Shown here: positions 23,152 through 32,563 of the stretch, piece after piece
Position numbering within the stretch: the first letter of the stretch is position 1
How the letters are laid out: every line of letters starts with the position of its first letter
Assembly (NCBI GenBank): GCA_014621425.1
Contig: JAANBB010000380.1
Coordinates: 1 to 39,675 of the forward strand
DNA from: Cylindrodendrum hubeiense
Taxonomy: Eukaryota > Ascomycota > Sordariomycetes > Hypocreales > Nectriaceae
Direction: 5' to 3'
DNA length: 39,675 nt
The notes under the pieces: generated by a model
The model's input: the letters and a program-made list of their open reading frames with translations, nothing else
What the model was told of the DNA's origin: nothing
Databases searched by the model: none
Translations under genes and position numbers: made by a program

Positions 23152-23970
23152 AGAGGGACAGCTTTTCGTCACCTCCTTTTCTACTTCCTTTAGATTTGTC
23201 AATAGAATTGGATAAATAATTCCACAGATACCTTTTTTCTCTCTTTTTTAAACTATATCTCCTCCGATCGAGTTATGTGAGGTGATTTTGTGTATTTAGG
23301 ATAGCTATCTGTAAACAGAGCTATGACGATCTACCTGTAATGCCATTCGCTTTTAGTGTGTATGTTCCGGCTTAGACTCAACTTTGACTCCTGAGATGCT
23401 AGCAGGGTCTAGATATCCTCCACTACGACATGATATCTTGCCGTAGCACGCTCTCAACATGCGTTAGTTTCTCAGTACTGGAGCGTTACGAAAACTGAAA
23501 GAACCATGAGACCATCACTGGAGACACTCGCATATGGTGGTTTAGAACTGTGCTAAACAAGGCGCTGGGTAAACCTAATACTGTTTTTATTCATATTTCG
23601 TACAACTGGTATGTGGTCATCTTCATAGTGTTGAACGCAAAGACCAAAGCCCGCAATATAGCTTAATATATGCAAGTGTTACCAAGATCTCTCTCCTCTT
23701 TGGTGGTTAGCTTGTGATAATCTTGGCAAGAATGAAAATTATGAGAGAAACGCAAGGCCCTTGTCAAGACTGTGTTATTGCTATTTTATGGCTATGTGAA
23801 TAGTAATACTCTTGCTGTTTTGCCTATTCATCTATGGAGACAAATGGCCAGTTGACTGGCTGCTTTTGAAGTTTGATTCCGCACTCAGACGCAGATGAAT
23901 ATTATTTATGGGTATCATTCAATTCCATCCCACTTCCCTCCGCGGCCTATCCATGTGCCATGGGACATCT
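23152..23970. other. Convergent 3' flank between the GH16 gene and med1
   Basis: Two genes end towards each other here. The 819-nt interval is A+T-rich and has no plausible coding frame. It must contain both polyadenylation regions. Confidence 0.5.
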
Positions 23971-26080
23971 TCAAGACAGACGCGTGCGGATCCATTCGGC
24001 CCATTTGCACAGGTCCTCCATGTGCTCCAGAACCTTTCCGAGGTCAGCTCTGGTAAGTTCTTTGCCCTTCAGTTTCTGGGCCTCTGCGTCCTCCTCCCGG
24101 GGAATGACGTTTTCGTTCGCAACCTCAACGATTCCATCTTCGAGGACCTTGAGGGTGATGTTGGCGGTTGAGTTCCGGAAGGGGAAGACAACCTGCAGAT
24201 GCGGAGTTGGGTGAACCCAGAGAGTGACGTCTACGTTCAAGTATTCCTCCGAGATTGTTTCTTCCTTGGACTTCTCGGTAACCGGCTTCTCAACAGCGAC
24301 AGCCATGTTCATGAAATCCGCTAGTTCGTCCTTGGTGGTTGTGGTGCTCGAGTTCGCCCCAGGCGCTGGGGCCTGGACATTCGCCACTACTGGTTGCGTC
24401 TCCTTGGTCTTTGACCCGAAGCTATTTTCCAGCAGGGTGGAAATGAAGGCATACTGCCGGAGCAGAGGCAGCATTTCGATAAGCTGTTGAGGATGGGAGA
24501 AGGGCATCTCAGTAACCACCTGTGAATAAATCTGCTTGTAAATAAATAGGGTATTTCGATGCGGCTTAGTTGACGAGTTTCGGTCTTTGTCATAAACCCG
24601 GACGTCTCGCTGGCGCGCAATCGTCCGCAACTCGCTTGGATCCTGCGTGCTACCTGGGGGAATAGGGAAGAACAGGCTGTCGAATGTGGGAGGATAGCCA
24701 AAGACAGGAGGGGCATTCACGTTGGCCAACGAGTGTAGCCGCATCCAGTCATTCTGAGGGAGAATGACTGGAGGATCGAATGTGACGGTGAACATGACCT
24801 GGGGCACCCTCGTAGTTGAAAGATCAGGTTGTAGCATCTCCATGCCAGCGTTTTTGTTTTCCTCTGTTGCAGGAAGCACAACATTGGCGGGATCTTGCCA
24901 GTCCAGATGTGGCTTCTTTGGATCCATCGAGGGTTCGGCCTTGATGATTTCGTTGGATATCCAATTCTCAGATACCCTTACAGGAAGGTGTCCCATCCCG
25001 CCTGTGGAAGCGCACCCGACTAGGAGTGACCATACCTTTTCCCGATTTTCGGAAAAGACGGTCGCTCTGTCATTTGATGGTGGAATTAGACGCAGGGCCT
25101 TCCAATACTGTACGGCCAGGCCCACCCGCTCTCTTGAATGCATGATCGGATAGCCATGCTTTGTACACATGGCCACGATAGAGAGGGCGCGGTTTGTCTT
25201 GTCACTCATCCCTGGTTCCTCGCGTAGCTTGGAGATGTCCCACTGATGCAGCTTCTCTAGGCTCACATAAATGCCTGCTAGAGCCTCGTGGCAATCTAGA
25301 CCGGGAATAATGCTGAGCTTGTCTAGGTTTGCTAGCCGCTCCAGATTGACTGCAAACTTGTCCAGGGTTTTCGTGAGCGGACTTTGCTTCGGGAGGAGTT
25401 GGAGGTCCTGGAGTAGGATTTGGCTTGCGCGGTCCACGTGCTTGGTGACTGAAGCGGCCGATTCTGGGAAGGCTAGCGAGATATTGGTGACAATATTATT
25501 ATCCAATACGATATCCAACTGGATGGCTGATCCGGCTATGACGAGTGTCCTGGTTTTGCGGCCATCAGAGGCAGTGTGTTCTTCGGAAAGGCAGTCGAGT
25601 CCTATGCGCTGCGCTAGACGCTCCAAGCCGGCTTCGCTGACGAGTCCCTTCTTCTTCTGCGGAACGTTAGAGCGGTTGGGAGTGTTGTCATGGGGTACGT
25701 ACGTTCAGCATCTCCATGATGGCCTCCAGCCGCTTCAGCTTGTCATCCTCGCTCACAAGGGCACCCAGATGCCCCAGCCCCGCAACACTGACGTTTTCGA
25801 GACCCATATCGAGGCCACCGCCCATGGCGAGGGCGCCCATAGCTGCCGCGGTGGACGGGCTGTCAAAGTTGAGGGGGGCATTGGTTTGCTGGGCCATCAT
25901 CCCCGACGTAGCGGGAGACTTCTTGAACTGCTGGGGCGACGAGCGCGGACCCCGAGGGGAGAAGACGGCATGGGCGGGGTTCGAGAAGGGGGTCGTCACG
26001 GGGGGCGTTGCGGCAGCGAACTGTGAAGGGGTGCGGCCTTGCTGCGAAGCAGCGTGCTTCATTGCTGTGGGTGTCGCCAT
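23971..26080 (-). CDS. med1: Mediator complex subunit Med1
   Basis: Two exons, 25703-26080 and 23971-25656, with a 46-nt phase-0 intron give 687 residues. The first 90 residues are Ala/Pro/Ser/Gln-rich and probably disordered (SPRGPRSSPQQFKKSP). From about residue 105 the Med1 domain begins (DDKLKRLEAIMEMLN, then GLERLAQRIGLDCLSEE). It continues with the family's conserved middle part (LDKFAVNLERLANLDKLSIIPGLDC, ALAGIYVSLEKLHQWD). Med1 belongs to the middle module of Mediator, which links transcription factors to RNA polymerase II in the nucleus. The start ATG lies 381 nt from the start of the divergent neighbour, so the two may share a promoter. Confidence 0.92.
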
Positions 26081-26461
26081 GGCGATGTGTGTAGGTTGGT
26101 CGGCGAAGGATTGGGCGTCTCAGGTTGCGCGGGAGACGAGCGCACAGCCGAGTGTCGCTCTATGAGATCGAAGACATGCGCGGGCGGTGATGGAGGAGTT
26201 TGCGTCGGAAGAGATGGCTGACGCAATGACGAGTGAAGTTAATTGCGCCAGGTGAGAGAGTTGGATGTTCTTTGATGTTGAGGTTGCGAAGTAGCTGAGT
26301 GCCAGCCTCGCGCACGCACGCTTCAGGTACAAGCTTCAGGTACCACTTAAGCCCCACCAACCCGAGTTTAGCCGCACCGTTCTAGCACTGTACCTTGCAC
26401 CTGGAGATGTCGAATTCTTACAGCAGAACGGGCAGCTTTCAACGAAGCAGACAATTGCGCG
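26081..26461. promoter_or_regulatory. Shared divergent promoter region, med1 and neighbour
   Basis: This 381-nt interval separates two start codons facing away from each other. I could not assign a convincing TATA box or named factor site. A short direct repeat (CTTCAGGTAC twice, about 26322-26343) is visible. Confidence 0.45.
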
Positions 26462-27353
26462 ATGGCCTCCATGTCAGCATCCACGGCAGCTACGGCAGCA
26501 GCAGCGGCAGCGAAAGTCGCAGCCAGTACGAGGCAGCAGATTGCGCCGCGGTCCATCTCCATCCTCGTCTCCCCGCCTCCCGTCAACTTCGCAGAACGGC
26601 GCTCCATCCTCCAGGTCTTGGAGCAGCACGGGCGGGTTGAGTTCTTCAAATCGGTGCCAGTACGTTAGCCTCGCGTGCGATATACGAGAGGTTCCCTAAC
26701 CGTGGGTATTTTAGGGCCACGACTCGATGTTCATCTCGTTGATGAAAGACAAAGAAGCCGCCAGTCGATTAATCACCACCAGCCCGCTCAGCTATGTCGT
26801 ATCCACGCCCCAGAGCGCTCCCGAGACCGTTCTCTCCGATTTGAACGCCCGCCAAACCCTGTTCAAGTCGAAGCCAGTGACAAGGATCAAGACGGAAGGC
26901 GCTTCATCTTCCTCATCCACCTTGTCCTCCGATCCCGACCCCAAAGCCGGTCAAGAATCGCCCCAGAAGGAATTCACGGTCCAAATCTGGCCGCATCCAA
27001 CGTACAGACACCACATCAGCTCTCGGTCAGCCTTGCATAGATCGTGGCCTGATTTTGTCGGCGAGAGCGAATCTTTCATTACAAAGACATTAAAGCAGTC
27101 GCTCCCCAAGACCATGGCCACGAAGGGCCTCGCCAATTGGGAGCCAGACCTGGGGAAGCAGCAGACAGCGGCAACATCTAAGTCGAAGATGCACGAGCGA
27201 GTGCAGATGTTGTCCTGGATTCCAGGAAAGCTACAGATGCAAGGTTTGAACCGGCAGTCGTCTGCAAATGATGCCGAGCCGGAAGAGGCAGTGCCGTCTA
27301 CACGGGATGCGATACCAGCTGAAGGCTCCCCATCCGTGACACAGTCTGGCTAA
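26462..27353 (+). CDS. Conserved-looking fungal protein, RRM-like N-terminus
   Basis: Two exons, 26462-26659 and 26715-27353, are joined by a 55-nt intron (donor GTACGT, phase 0), giving 278 residues. After an Ala-rich start that lacks acidic residues (possible mitochondrial presequence), residues about 30-90 read like an RNA-recognition-motif fold. One strand is SISILVSPPPVNF, then a helix (AERRSILQVLEQHG), a strand (VEFFKSV), and MFISLMKDKEAASRLI resembling the RNP1-to-helix-2 part. The middle is Ser-rich, followed by FTVQIWPHPTYRHHI and a basic region. I do not recognise the family; the RRM reading is structural guesswork. The spliced frame and intron quality make it a real gene. Confidence 0.75.
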
Positions 27354-27623
27354 GACGGCTGTGGAAACGAACCACAAGAAACAACGCGTAAGCCTGCAGG
27401 CCTCCCGCACCCCCTTCAGCAGCTGCGAAGCTCTCTGCCCACCGCCAAAATACAACTGCCATGCACCTGACCATTGCATCGAGAGTTGGCACCCTTGTCG
27501 CTCATCGCAGGCCAAAACCGCAACGTGAGAAGAGCAAATCTGTTTCGGTGCTATACTCACAGGAGACAACTGGTCATTCCAGGTCATCACACCTCAAGGT
27601 TTTCCTGATTTTAATTACACAAT

Positions 27624-27629
27624 GCCAAG
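27624..27629 (+). promoter_or_regulatory. PacC-consensus hexamer GCCAAG (distal)
   Basis: This matches GCCARG, the site bound by the pH regulator PacC in Aspergillus. It lies 477 nt before the start of the SUR7/PalI-type gene. A six-base match is weak evidence alone. Confidence 0.3.
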
Positions 27630-27869
27630 GCGGGCTCTTGTGACGTCTGCACTGAGAATAAATGCCGTCCGGGGGTCAAAGCAAGGCACACCGATCGGCG
27701 CATCCCGGCTGCTTAGCCCCGATTCGACAAAGCCACATCAACTACGTCACCACATCACAGCCCCGGGGCACTAACATGGGGACTCGCATTGCGATGCGCC
27801 ACGACACACAGGCATTTGCTGTGGGTGCGCAAAGACAAGTCTTAACGAAAATCATTTGATGACGTTTCA

Positions 27870-27875
27870 GCCAAG
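27870..27875 (+). promoter_or_regulatory. PacC-consensus hexamer GCCAAG (proximal)
   Basis: A second GCCARG match lies about 84 nt upstream of the TATA box, a sensible place for an upstream activating site. Occupancy is untested. Confidence 0.35.
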
Positions 27876-27953
27876 CCGTCGGCCCATGCGCTGTGGATCT
27901 GTGGCGTGCAGGTTCGTCTGCTTGGGAATTGGATGAACCTGCTACTTTCAGAG

Positions 27954-27960
27954 TATATAT
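27954..27960 (+). promoter_or_regulatory. TATA box of the SUR7/PalI gene
   Basis: TATATAT lies 141 nt upstream of the start codon, followed by a CT-rich leader (28003-28060). Spacing and context fit a fungal core promoter. Confidence 0.6.
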
Positions 27961-28100
27961 GTCGGCAGCCAGAACCACGATATTCCGTCTACCACACCTT
28001 TCTGCCTCTCCAGTCCCAATTGTATATCCCAACCTCTCTCCATCTCCACCACTTCGATCTAGTCACTTAGACCTAGTCAAGCACACAAGACAACATCACA

Positions 28101-28808
28101 ATGGGCCTTGGACGATTCATCCACCACTTTGGCGGATTCTTGCTGTTCGCAGCAACAGTTTTGCTCGTCGTTGTTGACATCACGGCCCCCGTTGTCAACG
28201 ACATCTCCCTTCTCAAGATCGACTTGGGTAGCTCCGCAGATGGCTCTGGTGTCACGTTCGGAACATTTGGTTACTGTGTTCTCGATGTCAATGGACAGTA
28301 TGTTACAACGTTCCAACATATTCCACAGTGATAGTACTAATAGGACCCCAGGGACGACTGCTCTAAGGCCAAAATTGGCTACAACCCGGCCCAAGTCATT
28401 ACCGATGTTGATGGCACCGAATTTTCCAACGCTTCTGAGAATACCTCCAAGGCATTGACGAGGGTCATGGTGTTGCACCCAGTTGCCACCGGCCTTTCCT
28501 TCATCGCTTTCATTCTGTGCCTTGGAGCGGGAACTCTAGGCTCCTTCATGGCCTCCATGGTATCTGCCCTGGCCTGCCTTGTCACCATTGTGGCTCTCGC
28601 ATGCGACTTTGTTGTCTTTGGGATTATCAAGCGCAAGGTCAACGACTCCAACACCGGCAGCAGTGCCCACTGGAGTGTCGGAATCTGGCTCGTTGTGGTC
28701 TCGGCTATTTGCACACTGGCCGCGACTGTTGTGGTCTTCTTCACCTGCTGTGCGGGCCGAGCTCGCCGCAGGCGTGAGTCCAACAAGATGGCTACCATCC
28801 ACGAGTAA
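28101..28808 (+). CDS. SUR7/PalI-family four-pass membrane protein
   Basis: Two exons, 28101-28297 and 28352-28808, with a 54-nt intron carrying a TACTAA branch point give 217 residues. Four membrane segments are evident: about 10-28 (GGFLLFAATVLLVVVDIT), then LHPVATGLSFIAFILCLGA, ASMVSALACLVTIVALAC, and WSVGIWLVVVSAICTLAATVVVFFTCC. The first extracellular loop has the family signature GVTFGTFGYC followed by a second cysteine (DDC). The short cytosolic tail is Arg-rich. The family includes Sur7, which marks plasma-membrane eisosome domains, and PalI/Rim9, which assists ambient-pH signalling. The tail is far shorter than in typical PalI proteins, so I assign the family and not a specific orthologue. 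Confidence 0.85.
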
Positions 28809-29208
28809 GACCGCAGCTCACCGCCGTCAAATATTACGAGAGTGGCGCATACGCCACTACGCAACATCATGTGAAACGAGTGGGAGACAAGTGATGGTAA
28901 TTACGAGTCTCTAAAGCGACTCGCTAGGAAGGAATAACTCTATTACGGAGGACGACAGCATCTACAGGTCGTCGCAATATTTGTACATACTATGATATCC
29001 CGCGTGAAGGCTTACTGCCTCACGTCTGTCTTGCTTTTGCATCCTTAGTTCAAACTATTTAATTTGATCCCGAGTCATATTGGAGGCACATGAACATGGT
29101 GTGAGTGTGACACGTACTGGAATTGCCGCACTTGCATAATCAATTAATCTCGTTATGACCTCGTTATGATGGCTCAGACGACATATACGTGCCATTGCCG
29201 CGTTTGCA
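28809..29208. other. Convergent 3' flank
   Basis: This 400-nt interval lies between the SUR7/PalI gene and the O-methyltransferase gene, which end towards each other. A near-repeat (TTGCATAATCAATTAA near 29130 and TTGCATCAATCAATTA near 29204) is visible. No gene. Confidence 0.45.
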
Positions 29209-30065
29209 TCAATCAATTACCCTTGTAATACTGACGCCGTCCCAAAGTGGCAAAAGAAATGTCTCGAGCCTTGGGTTTGACACACACAACTTATTGAACT
29301 CCCTCACCGCAACGATGTGTTTCAGCCTGTCCTCCTCTAGGACCGTGTCGCCAAGATCTGCTACGAGGCCTCTGCGCAGGACGTTGTCGGAGACGATGAG
29401 GGCACCAGGGCGCAGCAGACGACGTGTACTTCCGGGCTGAGACCCCTCCAATAGCTGCTTAAGATAGCCGGGGTATCCTGTCTTATCGGCGTCGATGAAG
29501 ACGATGTCATAGGGCTCGCTCGGGTTGAGCTTGGGCAGTCTACAGGGTGTCAGAGCCTTGGCAATAGAAAGGTGGAGAAGTAAACTGGTACTCACGTCTC
29601 GGCGGCGGGGCCGACGACGATCTCGATGTTGTTGATGCTGTTGGCGGCGAATGCATCATTGGCTAGCTTGGCATACTTGGACTCGAACTCTAGGCCCGTG
29701 ACGCGTCCTTCCGGGCCGACAGCATGAGACCAGACCATAGCTGAGTAGCCAACATAGACGCCGATTTCCAAAACTGTAGTGTTCAATGGTGAGCATCTCG
29801 GCTACGAGCCCGATGAGGTCACATATGAGGTCACATATGTATTCGCTTGCTCACCTCGCTTTGCGCCGATGGACCTGGCCAAGACATAGTTCCACTGAGA
29901 CTGGAAGTTTGAGCTCATGTAATTCGAGTCATTGCGGTTAGCCACGATGGACGCGTGGAAATCGGTGATGTGTTTAGGCAGCGGCGTTGAATGCTGCTCA
30001 GAGTACTCAGTGACCTTGCGACCGAGCTCGGGGGTTGCGTACAGCGGGGTTTCGTTCTCCTTCAT
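29209..30065 (-). CDS. Class I SAM-dependent O-methyltransferase (catechol/caffeoyl-CoA type)
   Basis: Three exons (29855-30065, 29596-29773, 29209-29539) give 239 residues. The SAM-binding glycine motif is VLEIGVYVGYSA, with the acidic strand VTGLEFESKYAKLA after it. Metal ligands of this family appear in FIDADK and in SDNVL, as in cation-dependent O-methyltransferases. The N-terminal helices (YATPELGRKVTEYSEQHSTPLP) match the family's substrate lid. The reaction would be methyl transfer from S-adenosylmethionine to a hydroxyl of a small aromatic, but the acceptor is unknown. I see no secondary-metabolite cluster around it. A TATA box lies about 115 nt upstream. The first intron (81 nt) is longer than its neighbours because of a small tandem duplication. 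Confidence 0.9.
29813..29836 (+). repeat. 12-nt tandem duplication inside an intron
   Basis: ATGAGGTCACAT occurs twice in direct succession within the first intron of the O-methyltransferase gene, leaving the splice sites untouched. Confidence 0.85.
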
Positions 30066-30687
30066 TTTTAGAACTGTGGAACAAGGGGGGCCTCTTGAAA
30101 GAATACTGTGACTATGTGATATATGATTTATTTGATTGTCTTGGATTGGAATCTGTACAAGAGGTGTCGAAGCGGGTTATTTATATTTATGGTGCTCAAC
30201 CAGGCTCGGAGTCCGAGTGCACGGCGTCTCACGATGTCCCCTACATGCCGACTTCCGGACCATCCAATAGCCCGACCTCGCCGTGGTGGATTAGCTCGGA
30301 GTTAAATCGCCTCTTGACAGGCTGAATAGAGACTTGTGATAAGCCGATGATGGAGGTCACACGGAGACAGAGCGGAGTTTCGGCGCAGGGCACAGTACTT
30401 GAGTACTTGAGCTGCCCAGTGGGACCGGTCTGACCTACGACAGACGCATCTGACTTGACGCAACTTTGGGCGGGGTTGACACAATCACAATCATCACGCA
30501 AGCCATCAAAGTGGGTTAAAAAGCAATTATTACTAGTAGTCAACGATAGAACAGAGCGTCTATGCTACCTAGGTAGTTGTCAATACAGCAACCACTGGAT
30601 ACACCAAAGCCGCGCACCGTCCATCCACAGTAGAAGTACTTTTCCAATCCGCCCTCTTATGAGGGCACTTGTAGTGCCCACCATGGC
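30066..30687. other. Promoter side of the O-methyltransferase gene
   Basis: This is the interval between the O-methyltransferase start and the anchor-frame stop of the wall-protein gene, both on the lower strand. It contains the TATA box at 30178-30185. The annotated wall-protein frame reads on into it as far as 30569. No other gene is seen. Confidence 0.45.
30178..30185 (-). promoter_or_regulatory. TATA box of the O-methyltransferase gene
   Basis: On the lower strand this reads TATAAATA, 113 nt upstream of the start codon, inside a short A+T-rich patch. Confidence 0.6.
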
Positions 30688-32563
30688 TTACAGGAGGATG
30701 AAGGTGACCAGACCAGCGAGGGCGAGGCCAGCAGAAGACACGGCGTTGTGGACAGCACCGGCGACGGGGACGGTCAAGGGAGTCGTGGCGCTGGTCTCGG
30801 ATTGAACAGCGGGAGGAGGGCAAGGCTTCGCGGGGGGTAGACTTGATGGGCTGGCCGGGAGCGGGAGCGGGAACGGGGACGACTGCGGGAGTCGTGGCAC
30901 TCGTCTCGGACTGGACAGCGGGAGGAGGGCAAGGCTTCGCGGGGGTAGACTGGATGGGCTGTCCGGGTCCGGGAACGGGCACATCGGGTTGTTCGGGGGA
31001 AGCGGAAGGGCAAGGCTCTAGGAACGACGAAGGGGCCGGAGCCGGAGCGGGGACGGGAACGGGCTTGCCGGTGGGGATGACCGGGGCGGCGGAGGACCCC
31101 TGGCTCGCGTAGGGAACCTCCTGGCTCGCGTAGGGAGCCTCCTGACTTGCGTAAGGAGCCGGGGGAGCCGGGGCAGGTGGGCCCGGCGCGGCGGAGCTGG
31201 AGATATAGGGCTTGGCCGAAGTAGCTACGGAAGCAGCCTCGGAAACCGCAGTCGTGCACGGCGCGGCAGCGGTCACAGTCACGGGCTTGACACCAGAGGC
31301 CGAGGCCGAGGCCGAGGATGCGCACTTTGTGACAGTCGTCAGAGAAGCAGAGCACTTGGTGGTAGTCGCCGCAGCAGCCTTGGAGGTAGAAGCCGCACAC
31401 TTGGAAGTGGCAGACGCCGCACCCTTAGAAGTGGTAGAAGCCGCACACTTGGAAGTTGTAGAGGTAGCACACTTGGAAGTTGTGGAGGCAGCGCACTTAG
31501 AAGTTGTAGAGGTAGCGCACTTAGAAGTCGAGGTAGCACACTTGGTGGTAGAGGTTGCGCACTTGGTAGTCGTCTTGGACTCCGTCTTGGTGTGGCACTT
31601 GTCGCCGTGACAGGGCTTGGCCTCCTTGCAGTGCCAGCAGCCAGGCCGAGCCCAGCTGCCCTTGCATTCGAAGCACGGCTTGCGCTCGCACTCGTCGCCG
31701 TGGCAGTGGTGCTTGGCCTTCTCCGCGCAGTGGCAGGGACCGCCGGTCTTGACGCAGGGGCACGGGAGAGGCTTCGGCTCGGGCTTGTGGCAGTCATCGC
31801 CCTTGCAAGGGTTGGGGCGGCCATCAGGTCCCTTGGAGTCGGGTCCTTTGGAGTGGGAGTGGTGGTGATGGTGGTGGTGCTGGTGAAGATGGTCGTCATC
31901 ATGGTGATGAAAGTCGTTGTGGTGATGGTAGTGGGGACATGTAGGGCCCTTGCAAACGACAGTCGTCTTCTTCTCAGAGAACTCACCCTTACCGGAATCG
32001 GAGGTAGTTCCAATCTTGCCATGGTTGTGAGGATACTCGTGGTGGCCGGACTCGTGATGGCCGGGCTTCTCAGATGTGCCGTGGCCAGTAGTGCCATGGG
32101 AGCCGTGGCCAGTAGTCTCAGAGGAGGAGCCGTGACTAGACTTCCCAGAGGATGAGGAAGCGTCGCTAGTTTTGCCGGAGTCATGGCTGGACTTCCCAGA
32201 GTCATGGGCGGACTTCCCAGAGTCGTGGGCAGACTTCCCAGAGTCGTGGCTGGACTTCCCAGAGTCATGAGTGGACTTCCCAGATGAGGACTCACTGGTC
32301 TTTCCAGAGGAAGACCCGTGGGAGTCAGTCACGACGATATCATCGTGCGACTTTCCACCTTGAGAAGACTTCCCACCCTGGCTGTGGCTACCATGGGAGT
32401 TGTCACCGGCGTGGGAATTATCGCCGGCGTGGGAGGACCCAAAGGACTCCTGGTTGTCACGGACCTCCAGGCGAGAGGCAGACCTCTTTCCGTGGAAATC
32501 AGCAACCCCAGCCTGGGCAATGCCGTTCAGGAGGGCCAGGAGGGCCAAGACATTGTGACGCAT
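30569..32563 (-). CDS. Secreted His/Cys-rich cell-wall protein, GPI signal out of frame
   Basis: The frame as given encodes 664 residues. A signal peptide covers about 1-18. Then come: a Ser/Gly/His/Lys-rich part with heptads of HDSGKSS type (about 99-130); a His block (about 211-238); a Cys-rich part (204-323) with CKGPTC, CKGDDC, CHGDEC and CHGDKC plus CPC, CHC, CFEC and CWHC; a stalk of TSKCA(A/T)STT repeats (334-404); and a Pro/Ala-rich stretch. From residue 577 the translation turns Arg-rich and unlike the rest. The neighbouring frame from there ends VHNAVSSAGLALAGLVTFILL, less its first residue, at 30688: a textbook GPI signal. One extra G in a six-G run (30832-30837) separates the two. 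Intended product about 624 residues, anchored in membrane or wall; function unknown, metal binding likely. Confidence 0.8.
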   Translation of the reverse strand: MRHNVLALLALLNGIAQAGVADFHGKRSASRLEVRDNQESFGSSHAGDNSHAGDNSHGSHSQGGKSSQGGKSHDDIVVTDSHGSSSGKTSESSSGKSTHDSGKSSHDSGKSAHDSGKSAHDSGKSSHDSGKTSDASSSSGKSSHGSSSETTGHGSHGTTGHGTSEKPGHHESGHHEYPHNHGKIGTTSDSGKGEFSEKKTTVVCKGPTCPHYHHHNDFHHHDDDHLHQHHHHHHHSHSKGPDSKGPDGRPNPCKGDDCHKPEPKPLPCPCVKTGGPCHCAEKAKHHCHGDECERKPCFECKGSWARPGCWHCKEAKPCHGDKCHTKTESKTTTKCATSTTKCATSTSKCATSTTSKCAASTTSKCATSTTSKCAASTTSKGAASATSKCAASTSKAAAATTTKCSASLTTVTKCASSASASASGVKPVTVTAAAPCTTAVSEAASVATSAKPYISSSAAPGPPAPAPPAPYASQEAPYASQEVPYASQGSSAAPVIPTGKPVPVPAPAPAPSSFLEPCPSASPEQPDVPVPGPGQPIQSTPAKPCPPPAVQSETSATTPAVVPVPAPAPGQPIKSTPREALPSSRCSIRDQRHDSLDRPRRRCCPQRRVFCWPRPRWSGHLHPPVSHGGHYKCPHKRADWKSTSTVDGRCAALVYPVVAVLTTT
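30781..30998 (-). repeat. 108/109-nt tandem duplication in the wall-protein gene
   Basis: Two imperfect copies are offset by 109 nt. They encode a QPI(Q/K)STPAKPCPPPAV type unit. The copy at 30941-30945 has five Gs where the other (30832-30837) has six. Without the extra base the offset would be 108 nt, which is 36 codons. Confidence 0.8.
31330..31562 (-). repeat. Thr/Ser/Cys stalk repeats
   Basis: Degenerate units of about 24-27 nt encode K-C-A-(T/A)-S-T-T-S, about ten copies. One copy has Gly for Cys (SKGAASATS). Confidence 0.8.
32172..32284 (-). repeat. 21-nt tandem array encoding HDSGKS(S/A/T)
   Basis: Five successive 21-nt units with the core GACTTCCCAGAGTC on the upper strand encode seven-residue repeats. 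Being a multiple of three, copy-number change would leave the frame intact. Confidence 0.85.

Larger units (their letters stand above)
27354..28100. other. Intergenic region and promoter of the SUR7/PalI gene
   Basis: The two flanking genes are on the same strand. Near the downstream gene are a TATA box at 27954-27960, two PacC-consensus hexamers and a CRE-like TACGTCA at about 27744. No further gene is visible. Confidence 0.5.

Noticed and set aside
21736..23202. A 488-codon Gly-rich frame opposite the GH16 gene
   Set aside because: It is the antisense shadow of the strongly codon-biased Ser/Thr/Pro stalk of the GH16 gene.
31339..32295. A 318-codon frame in another phase of the wall-protein gene
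   Set aside because: Same strand, shifted phase of a repetitive coding region. It lacks a signal peptide and the ordered His/Cys motifs.
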